From assembly GCA_964431075.1 (NCBI GenBank), contig CAYSID010000002.1, forward strand, positions 1-58,242: DNA of 58,242 nt. The letters are read 5' to 3'. The first letter of the stretch is position 1; each line of letters starts with the position of its first letter. This document shows positions 15,502 through 22,814 of this stretch, one piece after another. Source of the stretch: CAYHSW01 sp964431075. Lineage in GTDB: Bacteria > Patescibacteriota > Microgenomatia > JAMCZE01. Below the pieces are notes generated by a model, which saw only the letters and a list, made by a program, of their open reading frames with translations, was not told the origin of the DNA and made no database searches. The translations under genes were made by a program, and so were the position numbers.

Positions 15502-16584
15502 ATGGCGACTTTAACAGAAACGGCCTATTACACCAGAAAAGGCGTCAAAATTTTTATTGCCGCGATTATTGGCATTGTGGTTTTAAAAATTTTGTATGGC
15601 GTCGGCGTTCAGATTTGGCTTGCCTGGTTTCCTCCTCCGCCGCCGCCAGCTACCATGGCTTTTGGCCTTTTACCGAAAATTAAGTTTCCCAAAACAAATA
15701 TCTCCACCATGTCTGCCAGATTTACCTACCATCTGGAAACTGTTGACGGCAAATTACCGGCATTTCCGCAGAACTTACGGGTTTATTTTATTCCCAAGCC
15801 GGGTTCTTCGTTTGGGAAGGACGAACGAATGACGGCTCAAGCGGCCCAGCTTGGTTTTTTGGAAACGCCGGAGAAGATTTTTGGGACAACTGACAGTTGG
15901 CGCTTTAACGACCCGGTTTTGCCCTTGCGCCATTTGGAATACGACGCCACCACCAACCATTTTAAAGTCTTTTACGACTATCGGTTTGATTTAAACCTTT
16001 TTTCCGATAAAAGTTTTGCCTCCCAAGCCGAGATAGAAATCCAAGCCCGGGATTTTTTCGATGAGCTCGGACTTGAGTATCCGGATTTGGCGACGGGGTC
16101 AGTTAAAACCCGTTATTTTAAATTGGCCACCACAACTTTAGTTCCGACAACATCCCTGTTTGAAGCTGACGCCGTCTTGGTAAATCTTAACAGAGCCGCC
16201 ATTGTTGAGGGAAAGCTTATCTTTCCCGTGGTTGGCGCCGACCCTAATAAAACTAATGTTTCCGTTTTATTTTCCGGGTCTTTGGATAAGAGCAAGAAAA
16301 TTCTTGAGGCCAATTTTAATTACTCGGTCGTGGATTACGAAAACTATGCAACCTATCCGTCTCTGTCCGCGCAGGCGGCTTACGAGATGCTCGGCAGAGG
16401 TCAGGCTTTTGTCGCCTCGGTTCCGGCGGGAAATCCAAGGACTATAGCTGTTAGGCGGGTGGAAATTGGTTACTATGACGACCCGGAGGTTCAGAATTAT
16501 CTTCAACCGGTGGTGATTTTTTCTGACGGAAAAGGATTCACTGCCTATGTTCCCGCAGTCAGTCCAAGTCTTTTTGCTCCGTAA
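15502..16584 (+). CDS. Hypothetical membrane-anchored protein
   Basis: 360 residues with one N-terminal membrane helix (about 15-38), a proline run (PPPPPPAT) and a large extracytoplasmic beta-rich domain. No catalytic residues or family recognised. Start at ATG 15502 (second codon of a slightly longer frame), with CATAAT ending 6 nt before it. The intergenic space with the divergent gltX is only 37 nt and holds both -10 boxes. The last 26 nt overlap the convergent carboxypeptidase gene. Confidence 0.82.
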   Translation: MATLTETAYYTRKGVKIFIAAIIGIVVLKILYGVGVQIWLAWFPPPPPPATMAFGLLPKIKFPKTNISTMSARFTYHLETVDGKLPAFPQNLRVYFIPKPGSSFGKDERMTAQAAQLGFLETPEKIFGTTDSWRFNDPVLPLRHLEYDATTNHFKVFYDYRFDLNLFSDKSFASQAEIEIQARDFFDELGLEYPDLATGSVKTRYFKLATTTLVPTTSLFEADAVLVNLNRAAIVEGKLIFPVVGADPNKTNVSVLFSGSLDKSKKILEANFNYSVVDYENYATYPSLSAQAAYEMLGRGQAFVASVPAGNPRTIAVRRVEIGYYDDPEVQNYLQPVVIFSDGKGFTAYVPAVSPSLFAP

Positions 16585-17527
16585 GGCGAAAGTTTATAAA
16601 TCCCCAATTTAACAGGGCCGAAGCTTCCCCGAAACGGTCACGGCTGTTCAAAATCACAACCATTATTTTTCGCCTGTTTCTCTCAGCGGTGACTGCAAGA
16701 CATTGCCCCGCCAATTCTGTGTAGCCGGTTTTAACTCCATAGGTTCCCCAGTAAGAGGTAAGCAATTGATTAATGTTTTGTAAGGGGTAGCGGTGCAGGC
16801 CGGAAATGTCAAAGCTTAAGAACCAGTTGGTTTTGACAATTTGGGAAAGTAAGGGGTTCTCCAGGGCGGCCTTGGCCAAGAGAATTAGGTCGGCAACAGA
16901 GGAATAATGATCATCCCCGTCACGTCCGCTGGGGTTATTAAAATGGGTATGAAACATGTGCAGTTTGGCCGCCTTTTTGTTCATTGAGTTAATAAATTGT
17001 TCAAAACCGCCGGAAATATTATCCGCAAGGACAAAAGCAGCGTCATTTCCGGACGGCAACAACAGACCGTAAAGTAAATTTTTTACCGTCATTTGGTCGC
17101 CAAGTTTTAATCCCATTTTGGAGTCGCCGGAGATAATAACCAATTTACTGACGGTAATAATGTCATCGGGTTGGTAATAATCGAGAGCGACCAGAGCGGT
17201 CATGAGTTTGGTAAGGGAAGCCGGGCGCAATCTCTGATTGATATTTTTTTGAAACAACGGCACACCGGAGTTTAAATCAATTACCGCCGCGGCCGAAGCA
17301 GTCAGAAGCGGCGGCAAAACACCGGTTACTTTTACCGGATAAGGCGACGGGATAAAGTTGTCATAAGCGCTGGTTCTGACTTGCGGAGGGAAATATTTTA
17401 ACTGTAAAGTTTGATAATAATCCTGCCCCGGGAGCATGAAGAAAAATAACGCCGCTAGTCCCACCCCGATCCCTTGCCAAATTGTCAACCCCTTTTTAAT
17501 AATTTTATGTCTTTTATTCTTCTTCAC
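16559..17527 (-). CDS. dacA: D-alanyl-D-alanine carboxypeptidase (PBP5/DacA family)
   Basis: Trims the terminal D-Ala from peptidoglycan pentapeptides at the outer face of the membrane. 322 residues: N-terminal membrane segment (about 15-33) and a serine-protease S11 domain with SLTK (Ser104, Lys107), SGN near 160 (PSGNDAAFVLAD) and KTG near 260 (GVKTGYTE). All three penicillin-binding motifs are intact. There is no C-terminal amphipathic anchor, so the N-terminal helix is the likely attachment. The start is GTG 17525-17527, 6 nt after TAAAAT. Confidence 0.95.
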   Translation of the reverse strand: MKKNKRHKIIKKGLTIWQGIGVGLAALFFFMLPGQDYYQTLQLKYFPPQVRTSAYDNFIPSPYPVKVTGVLPPLLTASAAAVIDLNSGVPLFQKNINQRLRPASLTKLMTALVALDYYQPDDIITVSKLVIISGDSKMGLKLGDQMTVKNLLYGLLLPSGNDAAFVLADNISGGFEQFINSMNKKAAKLHMFHTHFNNPSGRDGDDHYSSVADLILLAKAALENPLLSQIVKTNWFLSFDISGLHRYPLQNINQLLTSYWGTYGVKTGYTELAGQCLAVTAERNRRKIMVVILNSRDRFGEASALLNWGFINFRLTEQKDLD

Positions 17528-17572
17528 AAAATTATTTTACCTTAATTTGGGAATTTTTGGCGTTGAAGGTGG

Positions 17573-17659
17573 TATACTAATTTTGCATGGGTCGCATCGG
17601 TATGGCTTCTAGTTTGTCAAGCTGGGTAGCGGGGGTTCGACTCCCCACGGGTCCATGCC
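17573..17659 (+). tRNA. Non-canonical tRNA-Asp (GTC)-like gene with upstream -10
   Basis: The anticodon arm CTAGT-TTGTCAA-GCTGG (anticodon GTC at 17616-17618) and T loop GGGGG-TTCGACT-CCCC are convincing. GCATGGG (17585-17591) can pair with TCCATGC (17652-17658), but this leaves four extra nucleotides between T stem and acceptor, and the D arm is short (only CAT/ATG pairs). The encoded GCCA after GGTCCAT would suit discriminator G73, which tRNA-Asp needs. TATACT (17573-17578) lies just upstream. It may be a divergent functional tRNA or a decaying copy. Confidence 0.5.
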
Positions 17660-17670
17660 ACATTTAGCAC

Positions 17671-17766
17671 TTGACAAGCGGGGAGAATTTTGCTAGCATA
17701 GTTTTGCTTGGCAAGCTAAGTCCGTACTGGTGTTACCCACTATGTCCCGCATCGGCGGGATTTTTG
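17671..17766 (+). ncRNA. Putative ~60-nt small RNA with own promoter and terminator
   Basis: TTGACA (17671-17676) and TAGCAT (17694-17699) are separated by 17 nt, predicting a start near 17706. A hairpin TCCCGC-ATCG-GCGGGA (17745-17760) followed by TTTTT ends the unit. The transcribed part has no open frame with a start and no known RNA signature (no SRP, 6S or tmRNA motifs), but contains a small stem TTGC-ttg-GCAA. It lies between the tRNA-Asp-like gene and the aspS 3' end, on the opposite strand to aspS. Confidence 0.5.
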
Positions 17767-17789
17767 GTGATCCAGTATTTTCCCTTAAT

Positions 17790-19121
17790 TTATGAAGTTT
17801 TCGGTGAAGACAGCCGTCCGTCAATTCGCTCCATATCCCTTGGAAACATTGACGCCTCACGGATGTTTGAGAGCCCTAAAATATGCATAGTAATTCTTTC
17901 TGCTCCGAAAGCAAAACCACCAAGCGGTGGCATGCCATACTTAAAACCTTGCAAGTACAAATCTATCTTTTTTACGTCGATTCCCCATTCTTCGGCGTGA
18001 GCCACTAAAGTTTGATAGTTATTAATTCGTCGTCCTCCAGTCATCCATTCAGCTCCACGGCCAATTAAATCAAAACCCTGATTAAATTCTGGATTTTCAT
18101 CATCTGGATAAGTGTAAAAGGGTCTAGTTTTTGTTGGGTAATGTGAAATAAAAACAAGGTCGGAACCGTGGTTTTCTAGCGCCCAACGACAAATTTCTCT
18201 TTCGTCTTCTGGATCGGGATCCTTTTCCAGACGATGGTCTCGCCCCGTTCTTTCAAAAATTATTTGCTGCGCATCACGAAGTTTGACGGATGGAATTTTG
18301 TCAGCTACTTTGGGGATAGTTGCTCCGTACATTTCCAACTCCTTTGCACACTTGTTTTTCACTTCAGACAAAATGTATTTAATAACATATTCGGCCATGT
18401 CTCGAACTTCGATCCAATCTCTAATGAAACCGAATTCACAATCAAGACTGGTGGCTTCTGTTATGTGTCTCGTAGTCACACTTGGTTCTGCTCGGTAGAT
18501 TTGATTAACACTAAAAACGCGTTCGAACGAACTAACGAGTAATGATTTATACAATTGCGGGCTCTGAGAAAGAAACGCCTTATTCTCAAAATATTTAACT
18601 TCAAATACTTCTGTCCCCCCTTCGGGTATCGCGGGAATTATTCCCGGGGCCTGAAATTCCAGAAAATCTTTTTCTAAAAGAGCTCTTCTAAAAGCATCAA
18701 TAACCACTCCTTGGACTCTAAAAATGGCTTGAACTTTTGGATGTCTTAATGTTAACCCCCGAAAATCAAGGAGGGTAGGGAGTTCTAAATCCAAATCAGG
18801 TTTTCCCATATCAAAGGGATAGACCTCTGATTTGGCTAAAACCTCAATTTTTTTTGCCTCCATTTCCACCGTCCCGGTTAACAATTTTTTATTTACAAGT
18901 TTTTCTGGGCGTTTTTTGATTAATCCTTCGACGGTAATTGCGTCGCCGGTTTTTATATCGCCGGCAATATCAGAAGAAACTACAACTTGAAGCGTTGCTG
19001 TGTAATCAGAAATATCAAGAAAAACAATTTTTCCATGATCCCGTCTGACCATGACGCGACCTTTTATGAATACTTCTTCTCCTTCATTATTTATTGTATT
19101 ATTGATTAATGTTCTGTCCAT
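17790..19121 (-). CDS. aspS: Aspartyl-tRNA synthetase, archaeal type
   Basis: Class IIb synthetase. 443 residues, i.e. the short archaeal/eukaryotic form lacking the GAD insertion of the usual bacterial enzyme. N-terminal OB fold (about 15-105), catalytic domain with FSVNQIYRAEPSVTTRH (motif 2) and GFAFGAERITM (motif 3), and GGRRINNYQTLV. Archaeal-type enzymes in bacteria are often non-discriminating, also making Asp-tRNA-Asn for GatCAB; the sequence alone does not decide that. The gene is preceded by a T-box leader (19137-19276). A TAAAGT also lies 6 nt before the ATG, so a second, leaderless start downstream of the terminator is possible. Confidence 0.95.
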   Translation of the reverse strand: MDRTLINNTINNEGEEVFIKGRVMVRRDHGKIVFLDISDYTATLQVVVSSDIAGDIKTGDAITVEGLIKKRPEKLVNKKLLTGTVEMEAKKIEVLAKSEVYPFDMGKPDLDLELPTLLDFRGLTLRHPKVQAIFRVQGVVIDAFRRALLEKDFLEFQAPGIIPAIPEGGTEVFEVKYFENKAFLSQSPQLYKSLLVSSFERVFSVNQIYRAEPSVTTRHITEATSLDCEFGFIRDWIEVRDMAEYVIKYILSEVKNKCAKELEMYGATIPKVADKIPSVKLRDAQQIIFERTGRDHRLEKDPDPEDEREICRWALENHGSDLVFISHYPTKTRPFYTYPDDENPEFNQGFDLIGRGAEWMTGGRRINNYQTLVAHAEEWGIDVKKIDLYLQGFKYGMPPLGGFAFGAERITMHILGLSNIREASMFPRDMERIDGRLSSPKTS

Positions 19122-19136
19122 ATATTTACTTTAACA

Positions 19137-19276
19137 CAAAAAAACCGTCCCTGTGTATTAGGACGGAATTACCGTGGTGCCACCTAACTTGCTTCTTAAT
19201 TTCTATGGATCAGCTCCGGTTTGTCAGACCATCATTGCCTTAATCTTAATATACCCCTTGACAGATATGGTGTCAA
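19137..19276 (-). promoter_or_regulatory. T-box riboswitch (tRNA-Asp-responsive) and promoter of aspS
   Basis: Read leftward: TTGACA (19271-19276), 17-nt spacer, TATATT (19248-19253), start near 19241. The leader carries the T-box sequence AGGTGGCACCACGG (19172-19185), then a terminator stem GGACGG/CCGTCC-type (19145-19150 with 19161-19166) and a 7-T run (19138-19144). The competing antiterminator uses the T-box strand. TGGC in the bulge would pair with a tRNA ending GCCA (G73), as tRNA-Asp has. A GAC triplet in TCTGACAAACC, between paired segments ATGGTC and GATCCAT, is the candidate specifier. Only about 55 nt precede the T-box, so Stem I must be very short. Confidence 0.85.
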
Positions 19277-19333
19277 GCCATTAAAATACGGTCATCATGT
19301 TGAGATCTTGTTATCACAACCTCTTTATTATTA

Positions 19334-19453
19334 CCTCCGTCCGATGGACGGCGGTTTAAGGTGGGAGGTTTAACAAGAATAGATAAAAATTAAAAATTTA
19401 AAATTTAAAATTAAAAATTTACAAGAACCTCCCAAACAAAGGGAGGATTTTTT
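19334..19453 (+). promoter_or_regulatory. Hairpin-rich leader of the 66-residue gene
   Basis: Two structures: ACCTCC/GGGAGG enclosing GTCC-gat-GGAC (19333-19369), and CCTCCC (19428-19433) pairing with GGGAGG (19441-19446) over a 7-nt loop. The second GGGAGG is the ribosome site of the next gene and is followed by ATTTTTT, so the hairpin could either hide the ribosome site or terminate transcription. The sequence between them is an A/T-rich run of AAATTT/AAATTA units. No promoter is obvious. Confidence 0.45.
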
Positions 19454-19654
19454 ATGAAAAAAAAAGAAAAACTTGATCCATACAAAATAATTAAAGACGA
19501 ACTAGGTTTTGATCGTTCAGTGGTGCAATTATGGGGAGTTGGAGCCTTATTAAAAGCGGCAATGGCAAAACGTGGGAATGAGGCAGTTACTCGTTGCGAT
19601 GCAGATTCAAGAGATGGAACGGCAATAGAGGAACTGTTGAAAGACTACTTGTGA
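19454..19654 (+). CDS. Hypothetical protein
   Basis: 66 residues with a basic N-terminus and mostly helical prediction; no family recognised. GGGAGG sits 7 nt before the ATG, separated by ATTTTTT, and is part of a hairpin. The next small gene has the same arrangement (AGGGGGTGATTTTTT then ATG), suggesting the two are paired. Confidence 0.6.
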   Translation: MKKKEKLDPYKIIKDELGFDRSVVQLWGVGALLKAAMAKRGNEAVTRCDADSRDGTAIEELLKDYL

Positions 19655-19668
19655 GGGGGTGATTTTTT

Positions 19669-19851
19669 ATGAAAACAGTACCAGAAGGATATGATCCAAA
19701 AGAAAATTTAACGAATTTATTAACATTAGGTGAAAGTAGGACTGCAGTTGGTCCGATGATATTGTGTAGAGAACTGGCTGAAAGACTCGGAATTGAAGTG
19801 TTAGAATTGAGAAAGCCCCAAGCCGCAGTTAATTGTTGCCCTGACACATAA
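19669..19851 (+). CDS. Hypothetical protein
   Basis: 60 residues, acidic overall, with a Leu-rich helix around ILCRELAERLGIEVLELRK. No family recognised. It follows the previous small gene by 14 nt with a strong purine-rich ribosome site (GAGGGGGTGA). The last 23 nt overlap the 3' end of recJ on the other strand. Two adjacent tiny genes with matched initiation regions could be a toxin-antitoxin-like pair, but nothing in the sequences shows it. Confidence 0.55.
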   Translation: MKTVPEGYDPKENLTNLLTLGESRTAVGPMILCRELAERLGIEVLELRKPQAAVNCCPDT

Positions 19852-21394
19852 TATCCTTAATCTTTAACTGCAAAGTGGTTTTGCTGTTGAAGGTGTTGAG
19901 GTCGAGAGAGTAGGCCAGAGAGATTTTCTGGCCTGCTTTCAGTTTTGAGGCGAAGTGGCTCATGTTGAAGCCGACCGCTTCGAAGCCGCCGGACAACGTC
20001 AGTTTAATGTGCTGGCCGATTGGTCCCATGGTGCGGACATTCAATACTTCAACATCGGAACAGAAAACTGGTTGAGGATTGCCGAGACCGTGGGGCTCTA
20101 ACTGCTGAAGATCGGTGTAAAGTTTAAGGTTTAAAAGTTCAAGAGGAATTTTGGCATCAACTTTTAAAGTCTTTTCTAACAAATCATCCGTAAGTTTTTT
20201 GCTCGCATATTTTGAAATTTGAGTTTTGAACTTGGATATTTCCGCGGTGCGAATAGTAAATCCCGCCGCGGTGGGGTGGCCTCCCGCGTTGATTAGGATT
20301 TCTTCAGTAGAACGAATGGCTTCAATAATGTTGAAACCGGCGATTGACCGGGCCGAGGCTTTACTGACTTCTTCGCCTCTGGAAATGACAATACTTGGTA
20401 AATAATGTTTTTCGGTTAGTTTGCCGGCGATTAAGCCGATAATGCCTTGATGATATGATTCATGATCAATAACAATAATTTTGGAATTTGGAATTTGGGA
20501 TTTGGAATTTTCGAGGGCGTGAGCGACCGAGTTTTCCATCATCGTTTGTCGTTCGCGATTTATGGAATTTAATTCTTGGGCATATTCAAAAGCTTTTTGG
20601 GGATCGTGAGTACACAAAAGTCGTAAAGCAGTTAAAGCCGAATCAATCCGCCCGGCGGCGTTGAGGCGGGGGCCGATCATAAAACCCAATTCATAAGTCC
20701 CGACGGTTTTTATCCCGGCCACCTCAAATAACGCTTTTAACCCCGGACGTTTCGTTTCATTTAGACTTTTTAGACCGTATTTGACTATGGCGCGGTTCGC
20801 ACCAGTTAAGGGAACCATATCACATACCGTGGCGATGGCCGCAAGTTCCAAACCCTGATTGGCAAAAAAATAGGCAATGCCGGCGGAACATAAATGAGTT
20901 GTATGAATAATGGCGTCGGCCTTGGGTAGTTTTTTTGGTTTCTCGTGATGATCAATAACGATGACTTTTATCCCTTTGGAATGGGCGTAGTCTATCGCCT
21001 CGTGAGCCACGATGCCGGAGTCGACAGTAATTATTAATTGGGCGTCAACATGGTCTATTCCCGCTTTGGACAACCCATAGCCTTCATTTTCCCGTTGGGG
21101 AATAAACGGCAAGGCATTGGCTCCCATTTTATGCAACCATTCCCAAATTATGGCTGTGGCGCAAATGCCGTCAACGTCATAGTCGCCATACACCACTATT
21201 TTCTCTCCCAGTTTTATTGACTTTTCGATAATTTTTCTGGCTTTTTCGGTTTTGAATCTAGTATCTAGAATCTTGGGGCTAGAAGGGTTGAGAAATTCAT
21301 CAACATTTTTAATTCCTCGATTTTTAAGTATTATTTTTATAATTCCTAGATTCTCTATTCTAGATTCTAGATTCTGTAAAATGCGCCACTTCAT
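19829..21394 (-). CDS. recJ: Single-stranded-DNA exonuclease RecJ
   Basis: 5'-3' ssDNA exonuclease of recombination and mismatch repair. 521 residues. DHH motifs: VYGDYDVDGICA (I), VDSGI (II), VIDHHEKPK (III, the name-giving DHH), then the DHHA1 domain with INAGGHPTAAGF and a C-terminal OB-like part. Several short tandem repeats lie in frame: GGAATTT-type repeats encode NSKSQIPNSK near residue 300, FKTQISK-like around 390, and TCTAG-type repeats in the first 50 codons. Only 18 nt separate its ATG from that of cca on the other strand. Confidence 0.96.
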   Translation of the reverse strand: MKWRILQNLESRIENLGIIKIILKNRGIKNVDEFLNPSSPKILDTRFKTEKARKIIEKSIKLGEKIVVYGDYDVDGICATAIIWEWLHKMGANALPFIPQRENEGYGLSKAGIDHVDAQLIITVDSGIVAHEAIDYAHSKGIKVIVIDHHEKPKKLPKADAIIHTTHLCSAGIAYFFANQGLELAAIATVCDMVPLTGANRAIVKYGLKSLNETKRPGLKALFEVAGIKTVGTYELGFMIGPRLNAAGRIDSALTALRLLCTHDPQKAFEYAQELNSINRERQTMMENSVAHALENSKSQIPNSKIIVIDHESYHQGIIGLIAGKLTEKHYLPSIVISRGEEVSKASARSIAGFNIIEAIRSTEEILINAGGHPTAAGFTIRTAEISKFKTQISKYASKKLTDDLLEKTLKVDAKIPLELLNLKLYTDLQQLEPHGLGNPQPVFCSDVEVLNVRTMGPIGQHIKLTLSGGFEAVGFNMSHFASKLKAGQKISLAYSLDLNTFNSKTTLQLKIKDIMCQGNN

Positions 21395-21412
21395 GTGTTA
21401 GAATCATAACAT

Positions 21413-22705
21413 ATGGATGTTATTAAAAGACTAAAGGATGCCGGGTTTGAAGGATATTTAGTTGGCGGTGCGGTTCGGGATATGTTGTTGAATCGGCCAA
21501 CAAAAGATTGGGACTACGCAACTAATGCCCCGCCAGACAAAATTCAGGAAATTTTTCCCGAGGCGAATTACGATAACGCCTTCGGGACGGTTTCAATTGT
21601 CACAGACGAAGGCTTATTTGAAATTACTCCGTTTCGCAAAGAGGGGAAATATTCTGACGGGCGGCATCCGGATACGGTGATTTGGGCGAATACTCTTGAA
21701 GAAGACCTTGCGCGGCGTGAGTTAACAATAAGCGCCATGGCGTTTGATGGGAAAACTATTATTGACCCCTATCATGGTCGGGAAGATTTAAAAAATCGAA
21801 TTGTGAGAGCAGTCGGTACACCGGATGATAGATATAAAGAAGATGCTTTAAGAATGATAAGGGCGGTTCGCATTGCAACCCAATTAGGATTGGTCATTGA
21901 GGAAAAAACTTTTGCGGCTATAAAAACTAATGCCAAACTTTTGGAAAAAATTTCCGGGGAGCGGATCCGTGACGAGTTGGAGAAAATTTTAGTTTCTGAT
22001 TTTCCAGCCGACGGCATAAGATTATTATTGAATGCCGGTTTATTACAAATAATTTTTCCGGAGTTGACCCGGGGGGCGGATATGAAACAACCCGGTCATC
22101 ACATCTATGATGTCTTGACTCACTCGATTAAATCTTTGGAGGCTTGCCAAAATAAAAACTGGATTGTTCGTCTCGCCGCGTTGCTCCACGACGTCGGCAA
22201 ACCGGCGACTTATAAATTACGCGACGGTAAACCAACTTATTATTCTCATGAAACCGTTGGAGCGGCCATCGCCCGGGATATTGCTAACAGGTTGCATTTT
22301 AAAAAAGAAGATCGGGAAAAATTGTGGACGCTGGTTCGCTGGCACATGTTTTCGGTTTCGGAATTTATAACCGATGCGGCGGTGCGTCGGTTTATCCGGC
22401 GGGTAGGGGCGGAAAACACCACCGACATGCTGGATGTGCGAACCGCCGACCGGGTGGGGAGCGGGACTCCCGCCACCTCCTGGCGCCACGAGGATTTTAA
22501 ACGTCGGATTATCAAAGTCCAACAGCACATTCCTTCCGTCAACGATCTCGCCGTTGACGGCACCGATGTCATGAAAATTCTTAGCATTCCTCCCGGACCA
22601 AAAATTGGTAAAGTATTAAAAATATTATTTGATGAAATCATGGAGGATATTAGTAAAAATAATAGGGAGTATTTATTAAAAAGGGTTTCTTCAATGTCAT
22701 CCTGA
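21413..22705 (+). CDS. cca: CCA tRNA nucleotidyltransferase (class II) with HD domain
   Basis: Adds or repairs the CCA end of tRNAs, which fits tRNA genes here mostly lacking encoded CCA. 430 residues: head domain LVGGAVRDMLLNRPTKDWD (GG...R.L and DxD metal ligands), ERRELTISAMA-like motif (ARRELTISAMAFD), neck, body and a C-terminal HD domain (LAALLHDVGKP). Starts 18 nt from recJ. Its last codons and stop (TCATCCTGA) fall within the left end of the MITE-like element. Confidence 0.95.
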   Translation: MDVIKRLKDAGFEGYLVGGAVRDMLLNRPTKDWDYATNAPPDKIQEIFPEANYDNAFGTVSIVTDEGLFEITPFRKEGKYSDGRHPDTVIWANTLEEDLARRELTISAMAFDGKTIIDPYHGREDLKNRIVRAVGTPDDRYKEDALRMIRAVRIATQLGLVIEEKTFAAIKTNAKLLEKISGERIRDELEKILVSDFPADGIRLLLNAGLLQIIFPELTRGADMKQPGHHIYDVLTHSIKSLEACQNKNWIVRLAALLHDVGKPATYKLRDGKPTYYSHETVGAAIARDIANRLHFKKEDREKLWTLVRWHMFSVSEFITDAAVRRFIRRVGAENTTDMLDVRTADRVGSGTPATSWRHEDFKRRIIKVQQHIPSVNDLAVDGTDVMKILSIPPGPKIGKVLKILFDEIMEDISKNNREYLLKRVSSMSS

Positions 22706-22807
22706 ACTTGTTTCAGGATCTATATTTGACCTGTATTTACGATCGTAAATACAGGTATATAGAGCATCTCAATAATATAAATAGATTCTGGACGCGGCCA
22801 GAATGAC
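22696..22807. mobile_element. MITE-like element with central perfect palindrome
   Basis: About 112 bp bounded by GTCATCCTGA and CCAGAATGAC, which are inverted repeats matching 8 of 10. Inside are CCTGAA...TTCAGG near the left end and a 28-bp perfect palindrome (22729-22756, ACCTGTATTTACG and its complement). No open frame. It supplies the cca stop codon and ends 7 bp before the secF stop. GTCATCCTGAA-type elements are common in intracellular bacteria and CPR genomes. Confidence 0.65.
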
Positions 22808-22814
22808 GGAGTTA

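Noticed and set aside
17671..17766. SRP, 6S or tmRNA gene
   Set aside because: Too short; none of the conserved sequences of these RNAs is present.
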